Assembly: GCA_022984795.1 (NCBI GenBank) | Contig: JALIHJ010000027.1 | Span: 124,001-188,000, forward strand | Direction of reading: 5' to 3' | Source of the DNA: Fabrea salina | Lineage: Eukaryota > Ciliophora > Heterotrichea > Heterotrichida > Fabreidae | DNA length: 64,000 nucleotides | Shown here: positions 44,022 through 52,689 of the stretch, in pieces | Layout of the letters: every line of letters starts with the position of its first letter | Numbering within the stretch: the stretch's first letter is position 1 | Made by a program: the position numbers and the translations under genes | The notes under the pieces: model-generated | Told to the model about the DNA's origin: nothing | What the model saw: the letters and a program-made list of their open reading frames with translations, nothing else | Databases searched by the model: none

Positions 44022-46616
44022 TTAACTAAAAAGTTTAGAAAGTTGCTGTATGGTGTCTGAGGCTTGCTTTTTTTGCTTGTCCATTTCTAAAAGAACCACT
44101 CTCATTTCTTCAGTCATTTCTTTGTTTTTAGCGTTGGCTTCTTGCAACTCCCAACTGATGTTGTCCCTTTCTTGTTCTAGTTCTTGAATCACTAAGCACT
44201 TTTCCTTAAGTTCTTTTTCTTTGCTGATCAAAGAAGCATTTAATTCGTCCCTGAAGAGTTTTAAGTCTTGGATTATGTGGTTTTTTTCTTCAGTGATTTC
44301 TTGTATTTTGTATTCTTTGGCTTCTTGGAGTTGTCTAACTTCTGTTTCAATGAACTCAAGCATTTCAGCTTTTTCTTCAAGTTGTTTTTCGTAGTCACCT
44401 ATGGTTTCTTTGTAGGCTTCTCTTTTCTTTTCGAGTTCGTTTACTTTGCCTTCTAATTCATAAATGTAGTTTTGTTGGTTTTCTTCTGCGTTCTTAAGTT
44501 TTTCTATTTCGTCGTAGCAGTCTTCTAGTTTCCGTTTGTAGTTTTCAGTGTGTTGACTTCTTTGTGACTTGATTTTGGAAAGTTCTTCTTCGTAGTTTTT
44601 AAGGTTGTCTTTAAGACTTTTAAGAGTGTTTGTTTGGTCTTTTATTATAGCGTTTTTGGTGCAAATGGAGTCTTCGAGTTCGGTTAGTTTTTCTTTGAGT
44701 TCTTTAGTTTCTCCTGAGAAGTTAGACTCTGTTTTGCTTAACTTAGTTTCCAGTGTGAGTGTTTTTTCTTTGGAGTACTCTAGTTCTTCTTTTAACTCGT
44801 TTGTTTCCCTTTGCAGTTTTTTGATTTGTTTGTTTTTAGTAGTGATTTCGTTTTCGAACTCAGAGTTTTCTTTTTGGGACTCTTGGTAGTTGGACTGAAG
44901 GGCAGAGTTTTTGGCCTGGAGTTTAGTAATGCTGGTTTCTAGTTCTTGTATTTGTTGGTTAAGTTCAGAGGTTTCTTGTTTCTTTGCAGTTCTTTCTGTT
45001 TCAATTTGTTCTTGGAGTTCTTTGACGAGTTCAGTTAGGTCTGAAATGATTTCTTTTGCTTGGGTTTCTTTTTGGACTGAGATTTTAAGCATTTCTTGTA
45101 AGTCGTACTTTTCTTTTTTGAAGGATTCTATTTGGTTTTGGAGTTCTTTAGTGTTTTCTTTAAGAGTGTATTCTTTGTTTTGGAGTTCAGTTTGGAGTTC
45201 CCATACTTTAGTTCGCAGTTCTTCTTTTTCACTGAATACCATTTTTTGGGCTTTTTCTCTTTCTTGTTCAGAGACTCCTGAGAGTTGTTCTTTTAAGTCG
45301 TTGATAAACTTGTCTTTACCAGCCATTGCTTCTTTGAACTTGGAACTCCAGTTTTCGTCAAACTTGTCGTTGAGTTGAAGGATTTCTTGGTTCTTTTGGT
45401 GCAGAGAAGCTACTTCTTGGTCCTTTTGCTCTAAGAGTCTGCAGAGCTCGTTGTACTTGGACTCTAGTTGTTCATACTGCTCTATGGCCTTTGAAGAGCT
45501 TTCTAGGGACTTAGCATGCATATCTCCAATTTTTTCTTCGGAGTGCTTAAGGTTTAGTTTGGTTTCTAGTAAGTGTTTTTCTAAGTGTTGTATTTGTTCT
45601 TCTTTCTTTTTAAGTTCTGAGTCAATTTGTGCCTTAGTTTTTTGGACTTCAGCAATTTGTTGCACATAACTAGAAACTTGGCAGTGTAATTCTGAAATAG
45701 CTTTGTCTTTAAGTTCAATTACTCCATACATCCGTTTGCACTCAGTCTCAACTTGCCTGGTTTGTTCTTCTTTTTCAAATAGTTTCTTTTGGAGTCTTTT
45801 GGACTCTTTTTCTACTTCTTTTATGTTGTACTTTAAGTCTTTGATTTCTTTTTCGTACTCAAAAGCCTTTTCAGAAAACTTCTTTTCTCTGGTTTCTTGT
45901 CTGGAGTAAAGTTGGTTGTTTTCGTAGTGCAACTGCTGGTTTTCTGCTTGGAGTTGCTTAAGATGCTCTGTAACTTGGAAGTTCATAGTTTGAGTTACTT
46001 TTGGGGAGGGTGGGGGCGACTTCTTTTTAGGCGGGGCTTGAGGTCTAGTTTGAGTTTCAGCTTTCTTAGTGTCTTTTTGGTCAAGGAACTTTAACTGGGG
46101 CAAGCAGTTGATGACAGTGTACTCGTAAGAAGGGTCTCTGCACACTGGGTTGGAGCCAGACTGAGTGTGGAAAGTAACATCTTGGAGATTTTTGCACCCA
46201 GACAAGTGTTTTAGTTCCTGAACTTCAGAAATGTTGTTGCCTCTGAGGTCTAGCACTCTAAAGTAAGGGTAGTTGTCTCCGTAAAGTTGTTTGAGATTGT
46301 AAAGTGAAGTGACTTTATTGAAACTCAGTACTAGTTTTTCCAAAGAAAATAGTTCACTCAGTCCATTGATAACTCTTATGTTGTTGCAGGAAAGGTTCAC
46401 CACTCTAAGGTTGTGCATGTGGTACAGTGCTTCTATTCTTTGAATGGAGTTTGAAGACAGGTTTAAATCTTCAAGTTTTTCTAAGTGTTCAATTCCTTGC
46501 ATGGACACAAGCGAGTTGCAGTGCAGAACTCTTAACTTAACTAAATTAGGTTTTGACTGGAGTTCTTCTAGTTCAGACAAACTTTTTATATCCCCGGCAT
46601 AGTAAGAATACTCCAT
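44022..46616 (-). CDS. LRRCC1/VFL1-like centriolar protein (LRR + coiled coil)
   Basis: 864 residues. An N-terminal SDS22-type LRR block (about 1-180: LEDLNLSSNSIQRIEAL, LRVVNLSCNNIRVINGL, FRVLDLRGNNISEV) is closed by an LRR cap (NPVCRDPSYEYTVINCLPQLKFLDQ). Residues about 225-860 are continuous coiled coil. This layout is that of LRRCC1/VFL1, which sets rotational polarity of centrioles and basal bodies; other LRR-coiled-coil ciliary proteins are possible. The ATG (46614-46616) directly abuts the stop codon of the upstream K+ channel and is in frame with it. Confidence 0.72.
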   Translation of the reverse strand: MEYSYYAGDIKSLSELEELQSKPNLVKLRVLHCNSLVSMQGIEHLEKLEDLNLSSNSIQRIEALYHMHNLRVVNLSCNNIRVINGLSELFSLEKLVLSFNKVTSLYNLKQLYGDNYPYFRVLDLRGNNISEVQELKHLSGCKNLQDVTFHTQSGSNPVCRDPSYEYTVINCLPQLKFLDQKDTKKAETQTRPQAPPKKKSPPPSPKVTQTMNFQVTEHLKQLQAENQQLHYENNQLYSRQETREKKFSEKAFEYEKEIKDLKYNIKEVEKESKRLQKKLFEKEEQTRQVETECKRMYGVIELKDKAISELHCQVSSYVQQIAEVQKTKAQIDSELKKKEEQIQHLEKHLLETKLNLKHSEEKIGDMHAKSLESSSKAIEQYEQLESKYNELCRLLEQKDQEVASLHQKNQEILQLNDKFDENWSSKFKEAMAGKDKFINDLKEQLSGVSEQEREKAQKMVFSEKEELRTKVWELQTELQNKEYTLKENTKELQNQIESFKKEKYDLQEMLKISVQKETQAKEIISDLTELVKELQEQIETERTAKKQETSELNQQIQELETSITKLQAKNSALQSNYQESQKENSEFENEITTKNKQIKKLQRETNELKEELEYSKEKTLTLETKLSKTESNFSGETKELKEKLTELEDSICTKNAIIKDQTNTLKSLKDNLKNYEEELSKIKSQRSQHTENYKRKLEDCYDEIEKLKNAEENQQNYIYELEGKVNELEKKREAYKETIGDYEKQLEEKAEMLEFIETEVRQLQEAKEYKIQEITEEKNHIIQDLKLFRDELNASLISKEKELKEKCLVIQELEQERDNISWELQEANAKNKEMTEEMRVVLLEMDKQKKQASDTIQQLSKLFS

Positions 46617-47888
46617 TTAATTATTGAGTTTTTCTAGGATCAAGTCTAGTTTGCCCTTGACTTCTTCTACTGAAGATTCTAAGTCACTTAGTCTTTTCTC
46701 AACTTGATCGTTGCTAGGCCCTTCGTAGCCTTTTAGCTGTCTGAAGTTTTCAACCTTTGACAAAACCCTTCCCCAAGACTTCATCTTGTTAGAGTGCATG
46801 CCTGCAGTTTCTTTGTGGAACTTAAAGGCTGTTGTGATAGCATCACCTGCAGCCTTACTAACAGTAATACTGTCGTAAGCGCCCTGTTCTTTGTTGCTGA
46901 ACTCAAGGAAACTCCCCATACTTGCAAACACAATTGCCAAAACAACGCCACCCCACAAAGCTGCAAACACAATAATTAGTCTTCCCAAAGTAGTTTCTGG
47001 GTACAAGTCTCCATAACCAACTGTAGTCATAGTAATAATCACCAGCCAAAAGTCATTTCCTGCGTAGTTAAAGTCTAAGCCATCTTCTTTAACCATAGGG
47101 CGTTCCATAACTCGCAACACTAGTCCTATGACTACTACCGAAGGCACCAAAAAGAACAAAAACACCATCTGCAAAGGTCTTTCTTTCATGTAGCATTTCA
47201 AAGAAAACACAGCTGAAGTGTTGATTCCGAACTTTTCGCAATGTCTCATTGCAATTTGGTTTTGGAACTTCCCAAAGTTAAAGAACGACAAAACCAAAAA
47301 CAGTATTCTGCAGTACATCACTGCGTAGAAAAGCTCTGACAAGTAGTAGCAAACGTTTATGTTTTTGAAAGAGTTCTGCTCTGGAATGTGCATTTCCAAA
47401 GACATTCCAGGATAAGGTAGTATCAGGAACAGCACTATTGCATAAATGGTTTCACCACCAATAATCTTCCTCCAGGTGATTCTTTGTTTCATTCTAAGAA
47501 TTTCAAAGAGAGTGATCTTTCTTAACGCAGGCAACTCAGCGTAAGTGTCAGGCAATTGCTTCTGCCAATGCAAGTAAAAAATCCTGTAAGGAAATATGAA
47601 ACCGATTGCAAGAAAACTCATAACCAGGGCAACCCACCTGTACGCTGGACTAACGTCACTATTAGTACTGCAGTTTTGGGCGTCCCTTTCAATTGGGTAG
47701 CGCCTTTCGTAGTCTATCAAAGCTGGAATTATGGCAAGCGTTCCTAAAGAAGAGTACACAAGATGGTAGAACCTCCACTTGTCAAACAGCTTTTTGGACT
47801 TAGCAATCCCTGTAGAGTGAATCTGGCTTTTTTCCTTGGGCTTATTGGGTATTAGTGGCTCTTTTGAAACCATACTGATTGAGGCCAT
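46617..47888 (-). CDS. SK-like six-helix potassium channel
   Basis: 423 residues, six membrane helices. The pore helix and selectivity filter read IITMTTVGYGDLYPET near residue 284-298. There is no arginine-rich S4. After S6 the segment SKAAGDAITTAFKFHKE resembles the calmodulin-binding helix of SK channels, and the C-terminus ends in a short coiled coil (LSDLESSVEEVKGKLDLILEKL). I infer a Ca2+/calmodulin-gated K+ channel, a family expanded in ciliates and linked to membrane excitability. Stop TAA is followed immediately by the next ATG. Confidence 0.88.
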   Translation of the reverse strand: MASISMVSKEPLIPNKPKEKSQIHSTGIAKSKKLFDKWRFYHLVYSSLGTLAIIPALIDYERRYPIERDAQNCSTNSDVSPAYRWVALVMSFLAIGFIFPYRIFYLHWQKQLPDTYAELPALRKITLFEILRMKQRITWRKIIGGETIYAIVLFLILPYPGMSLEMHIPEQNSFKNINVCYYLSELFYAVMYCRILFLVLSFFNFGKFQNQIAMRHCEKFGINTSAVFSLKCYMKERPLQMVFLFFLVPSVVVIGLVLRVMERPMVKEDGLDFNYAGNDFWLVIITMTTVGYGDLYPETTLGRLIIVFAALWGGVVLAIVFASMGSFLEFSNKEQGAYDSITVSKAAGDAITTAFKFHKETAGMHSNKMKSWGRVLSKVENFRQLKGYEGPSNDQVEKRLSDLESSVEEVKGKLDLILEKLNN

Positions 47889-47925
47889 AGTGAATTATTA
47901 CTGCTAGTTAAAAGTGTTGAAAAAA
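47889..47925. promoter_or_regulatory. 37-nt divergent start region, K+ channel / carboxypeptidase
   Basis: AT-rich region between divergent starts, with TAATAATTC before the channel ATG (minus strand). No other element seen. Confidence 0.5.
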
Positions 47926-49281
47926 ATGAAATTCCTGATACTGAGTTGTGTGTTCCTGCTTTGCCTCGGGGACAAGGAAGCAGACAGGGTTTACAAATTG
48001 CCAGGCAATAACCTTCCTAACCCCGACTTTAAGATGTACTCAGGCTACTTGCCTATTGAAGATGGCAATGGGAAACAGATTCATTACTTCTTTGTGACCA
48101 CTAAAAGTCAAGACCCAACAAAAGACCCTTTGACTTTATGGTTGAACGGAGGCCCAGGCTGCTCCTCTATGGAAGGAGCCCTTATGGAAAACGGTCCTTA
48201 CCGCGTTGACGAAGTTGATTCTAAGATTTACGTTAATGAGTACGCTTGGAATAATGCTTCCAACATGCTTTACTTCGAGTCACCAGCAGGTGTCGGTTAC
48301 AGCATTTTGGGAGACCCTAGCAACAAAAACACCAATGATAAAATCACTGCTAGCGACAACTTAAAAGCTCTTTTGGCTTGGTTCAAAAGGTTCCCCGAGT
48401 ACAACACCACCAGTTTCTATATAACAGGAGAGAGCTACGCTGGTATCTATGTACCTACTCTAGCTTACCAAATACAGTACCACAACAACTATACCAAGAA
48501 CAACGACATCATAAACCTGAAGGGAATCATGGTAGGAAACGGAGTGGTAGACTGGAATGTTGACGCAGACAGTGCCTGGCCTTACTTTTTGTGGTGGCAT
48601 GGACTCATCCCCTACGAAGTCTGGACTCTTTGGGATGAATACAAGTGCAAAACTCTAGACCTTATCACGGAAAAAAACCCTGACACTCACTGCTTAAACG
48701 CTTACAACAGAATGCTTTACTTGTTCACTGGAGTCAACTACTATGACATCTACAGGGAGTGCTACTGGCCAAGTTCAAGGGACACCCACAAAGTTAAGTT
48801 CACTAATAGCTTAGGCGGCATTTCAAATTGCTTGCCTGACACTGGACTGACTGACTACATGAACCAACCAGGAGTTAGAAGCGCTTTAAACATTGATTCT
48901 AGCCTTGGACCTTGGCAAGAATGCACCAACGCCATCAACTACACCATAGACTATAGTGTAGGTTCTTACTACACCTACCCAGTCCTTATCAACTCAGGAA
49001 TTAACATCAGAATTTACAGTGGAGACACTGATTCAGCTGTGCCAACGTGCGGAACTAGACAGTGGATCAAGAGACTGCAAGATAACCAAAATCTCAACAT
49101 TAATTCGAACTGGAAGGAGTGGCACATGGACAACCAAGTAGCAGGGTTCTACGAAACTTATAACCAAGGAAACTTTACCTTCATGACTATCAAGGGAACT
49201 GGGCACATGTCTATTCAGTGGAAGAGGCCTGAGGGTTTCCATATGTTTGAAACCTTCCTAAACGATAATAGAGACCCCTAA
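47926..49281 (+). CDS. Serine carboxypeptidase (S10 family)
   Basis: Lysosomal or secreted carboxypeptidase, 451 residues from the ATG at 47926, which gives a clean signal peptide (MKFLILSCVFLLCLGDKEA). The S10 core is complete: LTLWLNGGPGCSSMEGA oxyanion region, catalytic Ser near residue 170 in GESYAG, catalytic Asp near 367-369 in YSGDTDSAVP, and His near 427 in GTGHMSIQWKRPEGF. Several N-glycosylation sites (NNAS, NTTS, NYT) fit a secretory-route enzyme. Ends TAA, 43 nt before USP30. Confidence 0.96.
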   Translation: MKFLILSCVFLLCLGDKEADRVYKLPGNNLPNPDFKMYSGYLPIEDGNGKQIHYFFVTTKSQDPTKDPLTLWLNGGPGCSSMEGALMENGPYRVDEVDSKIYVNEYAWNNASNMLYFESPAGVGYSILGDPSNKNTNDKITASDNLKALLAWFKRFPEYNTTSFYITGESYAGIYVPTLAYQIQYHNNYTKNNDIINLKGIMVGNGVVDWNVDADSAWPYFLWWHGLIPYEVWTLWDEYKCKTLDLITEKNPDTHCLNAYNRMLYLFTGVNYYDIYRECYWPSSRDTHKVKFTNSLGGISNCLPDTGLTDYMNQPGVRSALNIDSSLGPWQECTNAINYTIDYSVGSYYTYPVLINSGINIRIYSGDTDSAVPTCGTRQWIKRLQDNQNLNINSNWKEWHMDNQVAGFYETYNQGNFTFMTIKGTGHMSIQWKRPEGFHMFETFLNDNRDP

Positions 49282-49324
49282 GTAACAAGGTTGGTATGAG
49301 TCGCCCTTAGTTAGCTTAATAAAA

Positions 49325-50416
49325 ATGAACATACTTCAGAATTTAGGTTATTTAGCACTCGGAGGAATAGGTGCAGGTTTGCTTTGCGTAGCTTTGTTTG
49401 GTGAAAGTTCCAAAGGACTTTACGGTATATATAACATTGGAAACACTTGCTTTCTCAATTCCCTTTTGCAGGCTTTAGGCTCTTGCAAGTCCTTCAGGGA
49501 CTACATCAAGAACTTGCGTCCTAAAGCCCACTCAGCTGAGGACTCGGATGCTATGATTGTAAAACACCTGCGGAAAGTCATTTTATCTTTACAAACTGCA
49601 ACTGAGACTGTAGACCCTAGGAGTTTAATTAGTTCACTTTCCCTTAAGTTTCCTATATATGGAGACCAACACGACCCACACGAAATATTTTACACTATTT
49701 TAGAAAGCTTAAGCAACATCCAGTTAAGAGCTGTGCACTCTTTTTGCCCTCCCAAACAAGAAAACCCCTTGTTTTTAGTTACGAGTTCCCAAGTAGTTTG
49801 CAAAAGCTGCGGGTACTCCTCTTTGAATCTTGCAACAGAGTACGACTTAACACTAAGCATCAGTAGATCCCTTTCTTTGAGTTTAGGCTCTGTTGCTTCT
49901 GCAGACCACCTTAGTGACGTAGTTTGCATGAACTGCTCCATTGAGTCGAGTTTGGAACTTTTAGAGTCAAAAGGAATCCACGCTTTAGCTTCTAATTTGA
50001 AAGAACTAAAAGTCAACCCCTACTTGGCTGAAGAAGAAGATTTAGTTATAAAGGAAAGAAGAGAAGCTTCTCTACTTAGGAAAGTTGCTAGGCTTCCTAG
50101 GTTACTGTGTTTTCACTTAAACAGACTAGTTAACGAAATGGGACTCCCTGTGAAAAACAACTCTTTTTTCCAGTTCCCTCAGAAACTCAGAGTTGGGGAA
50201 GGTATTCTTTTGCAGAAAACTCAAGAAGTGGAGTACGAGTTAAAAGCTGTAATAGAACACTTGGGAGGCAGTTCAAGTGGCCACTACGTTACTTACAAAC
50301 TTGAAGACTCTACTTGGTTTAGGTGCTCAGATGACAAAGTTGCAGAAGTTCCTTTAAACGAAGTGTTGAATGCCCAGGCATACATGCTTTTCTATGAAAG
50401 CAGTTTTGGTCAGTAA
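49325..50416 (+). CDS. USP30: Membrane-anchored deubiquitinase, USP30-like
   Basis: 363 residues. An N-terminal membrane helix (LGYLALGGIGAGLLCVALFG) precedes the USP Cys box GIYNIGNTCFLNSLLQALG (Cys near residue 42), as in USP30, which sits on the mitochondrial outer membrane and opposes mitophagy. A zinc-knuckle CKSCG...CMNC is present. The His box is SSGHYVTY (His near 320), and the following WFRCSDDKV matches the USP30 'SDDTV' in which serine replaces the usual third-triad residue. Shorter than human USP30 (517). Stop TAA, 2 nt from the convergent gene's stop. Confidence 0.9.
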   Translation: MNILQNLGYLALGGIGAGLLCVALFGESSKGLYGIYNIGNTCFLNSLLQALGSCKSFRDYIKNLRPKAHSAEDSDAMIVKHLRKVILSLQTATETVDPRSLISSLSLKFPIYGDQHDPHEIFYTILESLSNIQLRAVHSFCPPKQENPLFLVTSSQVVCKSCGYSSLNLATEYDLTLSISRSLSLSLGSVASADHLSDVVCMNCSIESSLELLESKGIHALASNLKELKVNPYLAEEEDLVIKERREASLLRKVARLPRLLCFHLNRLVNEMGLPVKNNSFFQFPQKLRVGEGILLQKTQEVEYELKAVIEHLGGSSSGHYVTYKLEDSTWFRCSDDKVAEVPLNEVLNAQAYMLFYESSFGQ

Positions 50417-50418
50417 GT

Positions 50419-51648
50419 TCATTGAATTAAATTTAGAGCTTTTAACTGTGGAAGCACGTTACTGATATAAGGACTGTCTAAAGAGTCAAACTTTAGGTCT
50501 AGCTTGTGGAAGTTCTCCCAAAACTCTTTGTTGTTGTTTTTAGTTTCAAGCATAGTCACTAAGATCTTTTTTTGGTGAAGAGGACTAATGCTTTCTCTGT
50601 GTTCGAAAATCCACCTGATTACCTTTGCCTCGTACTCTGGGTTAGGAGGTGACCTAATCACTGAGTACAAGTAAACGCCTAGGGTATTTTTGCTGGCAAT
50701 TAACTCTTGGGGAAGTTCAGGTAAGTACTTAGGACATAATTCCATAATCCGTTTGTAGTCGAACTTTGAGTAAGAGTGAATGATCATAACTATATCGTTG
50801 ATGTTTTGTAAGTACATAAGTGGGTTTTCTAGGATGTGACTTTCGAACAAATTGTATATTTTTGAAAAAGAAACCACGTTTTTCATCTGGGAGTAGCAGT
50901 TGAGTATGATTGGAACAGTGCTAGGGTTGTCTATGGTAGGAATCTTTTCAATGATTGTGCTTTGGATCATTGCAAAAAAGTCCGAAGGACGTTTGTAAAC
51001 TACTTTGGACAGCAGAGAAAGAATTGAGCCTAGTTGTCGCAAGTTTAGTTGGTTTCTGTGTCTTAAAGTTTCTCTTTCAATAACATCGTACACGTACAAA
51101 TCCCATTCAAAACCCTCTGTAAGTAACCTAAGTTGTGTGGCAAGTCGCGGAATGTCACCGGCAGGGAATAATCCTTCAAGTTCTGTTATTTTCTTGCCTA
51201 GGAGCTGAATTAACTCTTGGGTTACAAACTCTGGGTACATTGCAAGTCCTTCCATGGACATCACTATGTTCTTAGTTTTAAACTTTGGGATGTGTCGAGG
51301 CAGTTCATCTACAATGGTTCCAACAAAGTATCTGTCTTCACAGCGGATTCTTTTAAGAACCCAAATAAGTATCGAGAGAGTTTCGGCATCATACCTATTT
51401 TTGTTGGATTTGTACTGGATTTTGATGCTTTCCCAGAGGTCCGGGTTGTCTGTGTACTTTCTCGATACACTTTTGAGAATTAATAAAATTGTGCCAAGTT
51501 CAATACTTTTGAGATTACTTTCTTTTAATATCTTTGAAAGTTCTCTGCGGTTATTTCCAAAAGCAGAGGTAGACTTGCACTCTGTTCTAATTTGCTGGAT
51601 TCTTGTTAACAAGCTAGACGCATAAAACCTGTATGCACTCCTAAACAT
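50419..51648 (-). CDS. Mitochondrial helical-repeat protein, unknown
   Basis: 409 residues. Starts MFRSAYRFYASSLLTRIQQIRTE, a presequence. The body is a chain of about 35-residue alpha-helical pairs (for example LRQLGSILSLLSKVVYKRPSDFF and VPIILNCYSQMKNVVSFSKIYN), resembling the helical repeats of FASTK/OPR/heptatricopeptide RNA-binding proteins; no RAP domain is visible at the end. A role in mitochondrial RNA or ribosome biology is inferred. Stop is TGA, one of four in the window. Divergent from the START-like gene with 7 nt between starts. Confidence 0.75.
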   Translation of the reverse strand: MFRSAYRFYASSLLTRIQQIRTECKSTSAFGNNRRELSKILKESNLKSIELGTILLILKSVSRKYTDNPDLWESIKIQYKSNKNRYDAETLSILIWVLKRIRCEDRYFVGTIVDELPRHIPKFKTKNIVMSMEGLAMYPEFVTQELIQLLGKKITELEGLFPAGDIPRLATQLRLLTEGFEWDLYVYDVIERETLRHRNQLNLRQLGSILSLLSKVVYKRPSDFFAMIQSTIIEKIPTIDNPSTVPIILNCYSQMKNVVSFSKIYNLFESHILENPLMYLQNINDIVMIIHSYSKFDYKRIMELCPKYLPELPQELIASKNTLGVYLYSVIRSPPNPEYEAKVIRWIFEHRESISPLHQKKILVTMLETKNNNKEFWENFHKLDLKFDSLDSPYISNVLPQLKALNLIQ

Positions 51649-51655
51649 ATTATAA
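51649..51655. promoter_or_regulatory. 7-nt divergent start region, helical-repeat / START-like
   Basis: CAT-ATTATAA-ATG: TATAA directly before the plus-strand ATG, seven bases between start codons. Confidence 0.6.
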
Positions 51656-52414
51656 ATGGGTTGCTGCCACTCCAGAGAAACTAACTATGAACCCTGCCAC
51701 TCCAAAGACATCTCAGTTTTGTACCCCAAAGGCTTGCCACAGAAACTACCCCAACTAATTGCTCAAGCAAAAGAATTAGGAATTAAAGAATTGAAGCAAC
51801 TAGAAGACGACAGAATTTCTGACCAGCTTAGTTACGTGGAGTTGCTCGACCGAGAAAACAACTGGCAAATAATGGACAGCAATGATATTTGCAATGTGGA
51901 AAAAATTTGCGGAAGCAAATTCCACCCTAGTTTTCCCGTGACAAAAATTACAATTAAGTTCGAAACTGTAGTTCCGTTGCAGGTTTTAATTGACCAACTC
52001 AACGAACCTACAAAAAGAATAAAGTGGGACAACAACTTTACCCAAATAAACATTTTGGAAGGAAAATACATAGAAGACTTTATTTGCCAACAGAAACTCA
52101 AAATTTTTATGTACAAAGGGGAGTACTTAGAAAGAAAAGTAACCACTTACCAAGGCAACTCAGTGATTATCTTTAGTTATTCCATTGAACACCCCCAATA
52201 CACACCTGTTAAGGGCTACACTAGAGGGTACATACTCTTAGGCGTTACTTACATAAAGGTTGAAAACGGTGTTTCAAAGGTAGTTGTGTACAACCAAATT
52301 GACCCCAACTGCAAAATTGCTAGTTTGACTACATCAATTGGAGTTAAGCAACTGAAGCTCTGGGCCAAGAAGTACTACAAAAGCGTAACTAGGGTAGCCT
52401 CTAACACTAAATAA
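51656..52414 (+). CDS. START-like lipid-binding protein with lipid anchor
   Basis: 252 residues. The N-terminus MGCCHS is a strong N-myristoylation plus palmitoylation signal. From about residue 60 the fold reads like START/SRPBCC: NNWQIMDSNDICNVEKICG, KRIKWDNNFTQINILE (the 'R..WD' hallmark), ERKVTTYQGNSVIIFSYSIEH and a C-terminal helix (LTTSIGVKQLKLWAKKYYKS). Inferred role: lipid transfer or sensing at a membrane. Ends TAA; the next gene starts 2 nt later. Confidence 0.8.
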   Translation: MGCCHSRETNYEPCHSKDISVLYPKGLPQKLPQLIAQAKELGIKELKQLEDDRISDQLSYVELLDRENNWQIMDSNDICNVEKICGSKFHPSFPVTKITIKFETVVPLQVLIDQLNEPTKRIKWDNNFTQINILEGKYIEDFICQQKLKIFMYKGEYLERKVTTYQGNSVIIFSYSIEHPQYTPVKGYTRGYILLGVTYIKVENGVSKVVVYNQIDPNCKIASLTTSIGVKQLKLWAKKYYKSVTRVASNTK

Positions 52415-52416
52415 AT

Positions 52417-52689
52417 ATGAATCCCCAATTAAAAGAACTTTTGGGAGTGGGTGCCGGATTTTTGGCACTGGTGGGTGCCTACAAAGGGTACAAGAAGTAC
52501 TCCAAAATAAAGAGTTCAGTTATTCTTCAACACTGCAAGGATGAAGTCATTGACCTCAAAGAACTTAGCTCAATGGAAAGCTACGCGCTCTACAAAGGTT
52601 GTTTGAGAGACATCCAAGCTGAAGGGGGGTACCTAGGGTACTCCCTAAGAGGTCCTTTCAAACTGGCCGAGAAGAGTAATTACACTTAG
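52417..52689 (+). CDS. Small single-pass membrane protein, 90 aa
   Basis: Hydrophobic N-terminus (LKELLGVGAGFLALVGAYKGYKK), then SVILQHCKDEVIDLKELSSM and ESYALYKGCLRDIQ. The membrane helix followed by a beta-like 'YALYKGCLRD' weakly recalls the start of the MUL1 GIDE domain, but no RING follows. No firm family. ATG 2 nt after the preceding stop (TAA-AT-ATG). Its stop TAG (52687-52689) overlaps the stop of the convergent coiled-coil gene. Confidence 0.7.
   Translation: MNPQLKELLGVGAGFLALVGAYKGYKKYSKIKSSVILQHCKDEVIDLKELSSMESYALYKGCLRDIQAEGGYLGYSLRGPFKLAEKSNYT

Noticed and set aside
46617-46619. K+ channel and LRRCC1-like gene as one fused gene
   Set aside because: They share a frame, but a clean TAA lies between them, each half is complete in its own family, and no 15-nt intron spans the stop.
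50395-50421. TGA read as tryptophan (Blepharisma-type code)
   Set aside because: No long frame, including the 3008-codon CFAP54, contains an internal TGA, and genes ending in TGA end at the expected place.
52674-52688. 14-nt GTAATTACACTTAG as an intron in the 90-aa gene
   Set aside because: Fits GTAA, A at -6 and TAG, but removal only yields a few residues before another stop inside the convergent gene, and no other intron is shorter than 15 nt.
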